NCBI GenBank assembly: GCA_020283715.1
Contig: JAIQCW010000256.1
Location: 1-10,543 of the forward strand
Length of the DNA stretch: 10,543 nucleotides
Direction: 5' to 3'
DNA from: Cytauxzoon felis
Lineage: Eukaryota > Apicomplexa > Aconoidasida > Piroplasmida > Theileriidae
Shown here: positions 8,137 to 10,543 of the stretch, piece by piece
Position numbering within the stretch: the stretch's first letter is position 1
How the letters are laid out: every line of letters begins with the position of its first letter
Translations under genes and position numbers: made by a program
Notes under the pieces: model-generated
Told to the model about the DNA's origin: nothing
The model's database searches: none
What the model saw: the letters and a program-made list of their open reading frames with translations, nothing else

Positions 8137-10329
8137 ATGATCGTTTATAGTTTTCTGACTGTTCTGTTATTTGCACCTTTTGAGATTCTATCATTTCGTT
8201 ATAATAATTCTAATCAGCAACCCCTTTACTCAGTTAAAAATTATAGTTTAAATGTTAAACAAAATATTTATGGTCTTAGCACATCTATACCTGAGGGAGG
8301 ATGTGGAATTGCAGTAATACGTATATCTGGTCCAGACGTTTTACATATACTCCGATTATTAACGAGAAAATACGTTAGTTCTCGTCTTATTATTAACATT
8401 TATTCGATTGCAATAGATTGTTAATGATAAAGATAATAATATCTGGGAACCAAGAAAGGCAAAATTGTGTAAATTATACTCGCTAGTGAATAATGATATA
8501 ATTGATGATGCATTGACGATTTATTTCCCCTCTCCATATTCATTTACGGGTTAGATTACATATCTTCGTTAAATTCGTTACATTGTTCATTTATTTATAG
8601 GAGAAGATGTTGTTGAAATACATACGCATGGCAGTAAAAGTGTTGTCTCGGAATTGTTTGACAACTTTCGATACATATCCTCATGTAAGAACATCAAGTG
8701 AGTATTATTAACTATACTCGTTTATGTAATGTTCTAGTCTAAGAGAAGCCGAACATGGTGAATTTACAAGAAGAGCATTTTATAATGGTAAAATTAATCT
8801 CACACAAGTACGTTTAGAAGATACGGTCAATATACTTTGTGATGTAATTGATTGAATAATGAAAATGTTATCTATTGCAGTAGTTTAGCTAATTATATGA
8901 TATTTATCGAGGTTCTATATTTCACATTTGTTTTCACAACTCTCGTACTATCCATGTTACAATATCCTAAAACATATGCATGTTTACATATATTTTGCCC
9001 AAAAATCAACACTACCATGTTTATATAATAGGCAGAGGGGTTGAGAGATTTAATATCATCAGACACACCTCTAAAAAGAAAGGTGTCTTATAACAAGGTA
9101 TTTGTATTTGGTAGTAACTACTAATGTTAATAGTATGACGGCAAGCTTTCTAATGTTTATCGCAGTTGGATGGATATAATAATAAGTATATTGGCAAGGA
9201 TTGAAGCAAAAATAGACTTTGATGAAGAAAGTGCTAATGATATAAGTTTACAAAGTAATGATTTAGAGGTACTTATAAAAATAAAATATCTTGAAGTATA
9301 TTATTTAATTAATAGATGATAAAAAATCAGTTGAGCAGCATATTAGAAGGTATAAACAAGTATATATACGATGAGTATGTATAATATGTTATGCAGTCCA
9401 TCTAGTTTTGTATAGGCGTGGTGAAATGATAATGAATGGGTTTAATATAATGTTGACAGGTCCACCAAACTCAGGCAAAAGCAGCTTTATAAATACAATG
9501 TGTTCTAGAGATATAAGCATAGTTTCTGATATACCTGGCACTACCAGGGATTTAATAGAAGTTAATTACAAATATAAGGATTTACACATATCTGTGACTG
9601 ATACTGCTGGATTACGTGACACTGAACAAGGGTACGTCTTTCATTCATTGCAATAATTTCAAATACGTTTTACACTTATAAATAGTGTCGATGACAAAAT
9701 AGAGTTAATCGGTATTAACAAAGCTTTAAAGAAATTGAAAGATATAAAAATGATATTATTTTTATTCGACCCATTAAGAGCTAAAGAATCCACCGAAGCA
9801 TTGGAACTGTTAAGCAGACGTTTAAACAAAAGTCATATTGTTATAATTTGTATTTCCAAGGAAGATTTAATAGATAATGATCAATTGGAATCAATAATTA
9901 ATTATATTAGAGATACAATGCCGTGTACAGATGTAAACATAGAAAAAGTCTGCAATTTGAAAAAGGAAAGTGTTAATAAAATAATGAATAAAATATATTC
10001 GATTATTAAAGATCGTTATTTCAGTGGATTTGAAAATGATATATTTATCACGGATCAAAGACATGTATCACATCTACATAACATTGCCACATCAATAGAA
10101 TCAGCAATAGGTTTGTGACTAAAAAACTATAATTATATATAAATATCCATATAGCTGTAATAGACAATGAAAATGTAGAAATTATTGCCGAATATATGAG
10201 GTAAGACTGTCTATAATATATAAAATCATATACAGGAATGTTGTACATCAATTCGAATATATTATCGGTGATTGTACAAATGAAGATATATTAAATTCAA
10301 TATTTAAAACATTTTGTATTGGCAAATGA
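8137..10329 (+). CDS. mnmE: MnmE/TrmE tRNA modification GTPase, probably organelle-targeted
   Basis: Eleven exons: 8137-8373, 8417-8549, 8601-8697, 8738-8807, 9032-9097, 9134-9268, 9316-9374, 9416-9631, 9686-10110, 10155-10200 and 10236-10329. They give 525 aa with all phases matching. Bacterial MnmE is about 454 aa; most of the excess is a leader of about 45 residues. Its first 20 residues are strongly hydrophobic, followed by an Asn/Lys-rich stretch, as in apicoplast bipartite leaders. Order of motifs: GIAVIRISGPD (57-67), GEDVVEIHTHG, EFTRRAF (164-170), LTQAEGLRDLI, P-loop GPPNSGKS (281-288), GTTRD (307-311), DTAGLRDTE (328-336), SKED (395-398) in the NKxD position, and C-terminal FCIGK with Cys522. 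MnmE works with MnmG to modify the wobble uridine (position 34) of certain tRNAs. Mitochondrial location is the alternative. The 224-nt fourth intron is the largest here. Confidence 0.95.
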
Positions 10330-10470
10330 TTTATAAATCACTATAACAGTTAATTTAATTAAAAAATATACATAATTAAAAGTATATTACAAAAGTGTTT
10401 ATTTTTATAATTCTGAGCATGTTTTTTAATACGTAAAAACATATAAATATCAACATTTGATATGACACAT

Positions 10471-10534
10471 AATCATGTATATAATGACAATAACTTCATA
10501 ATAATCATGTATATAATCACATTATCTTCATAAT
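10471..10534. repeat. 32-bp tandem duplication
   Basis: Units 10471-10502 and 10503-10534 begin AATCATGTATATAAT and differ at 3 of 32 positions. They lie in AT-rich DNA about 140 bp past the MnmE stop. The array may continue beyond the window edge. Confidence 0.8.
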
Positions 10535-10543
10535 AATGAATGT

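Noticed and set aside
8808..8855. Read-through of MnmE exon 4 into VRLEDTVNIL with a stop soon after
   Set aside because: Splicing at the GTACGT donor joins LTQ to AEGLRDLI, which is the normal MnmE sequence. The read-through breaks the protein before its GTPase domain.
10048..10251. Minus-strand open frame of 67 aa
   Set aside because: It is antisense to the last exons of MnmE, which are fixed by the FCIGK terminus and phase-matched junctions.
1..10543. CRISPR arrays, insertion sequences or bacterial-type operons
   Set aside because: The genes are split by spliceosomal introns and belong to eukaryotic families. The repeats are not regularly spaced arrays.

Overview
The window is AT-rich nuclear DNA from an apicomplexan parasite, most likely a piroplasm of the Theileria/Cytauxzoon/Babesia group. 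The genes are tightly packed and cut by many very short introns, mostly 35-55 nt. They use GT donors and TAG/CAG acceptors. One intronless minus-strand gene has the architecture of the piroplasm FAINT (DUF529) surface or secreted protein family. The species cannot be fixed from this window, and the FAINT gene is the main reason for preferring Theileria or Cytauxzoon.

Layout, left to right. (1) About 1-1205: the 3' part of an unrecognised helical protein gene on the plus strand; it enters from the left edge. (2) 1226-2097: a six-exon MCTS1/Tma20 homologue (PUA domain, translation reinitiation/recycling). (3) 2102-4090, minus strand: a FAINT-domain protein with signal peptide and C-terminal hydrophobic tail; its stop lies 4 nt from the MCTS1 stop. 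(4) 4091-4624: a divergent intergenic region. (5) 4625-4924: a possible tiny three-exon gene, weakly supported. (6) 4964-7134: an eleven-exon HUS1-like subunit of the 9-1-1 DNA-damage checkpoint clamp. (7) 7316-8087: a six-exon iron superoxide dismutase. (8) 8137-10329: an eleven-exon MnmE (TrmE) tRNA-modification GTPase whose N-terminal hydrophobic leader suggests apicoplast or other organelle targeting. (9) A short tail with a 32-bp tandem duplication.

For MCTS1, HUS1, Fe-SOD and MnmE the hand-made splice models keep phase at every junction. They give proteins of 182, 318, 191 and 525 aa that match the expected family length or a small extension of it. The genes do not form a pathway; they are housekeeping genes with one lineage-specific surface-type gene between them.

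The most unusual non-coding signal is a GC-rich repeat family. It stands out from the AT-rich background and occurs at about 1-84, 664-907 and 5955-6130. All three copies fall inside predicted introns, including the two longest complete introns of the window (356 and 566 nt). One copy forms a long imperfect inverted repeat, like a MITE or hairpin element.
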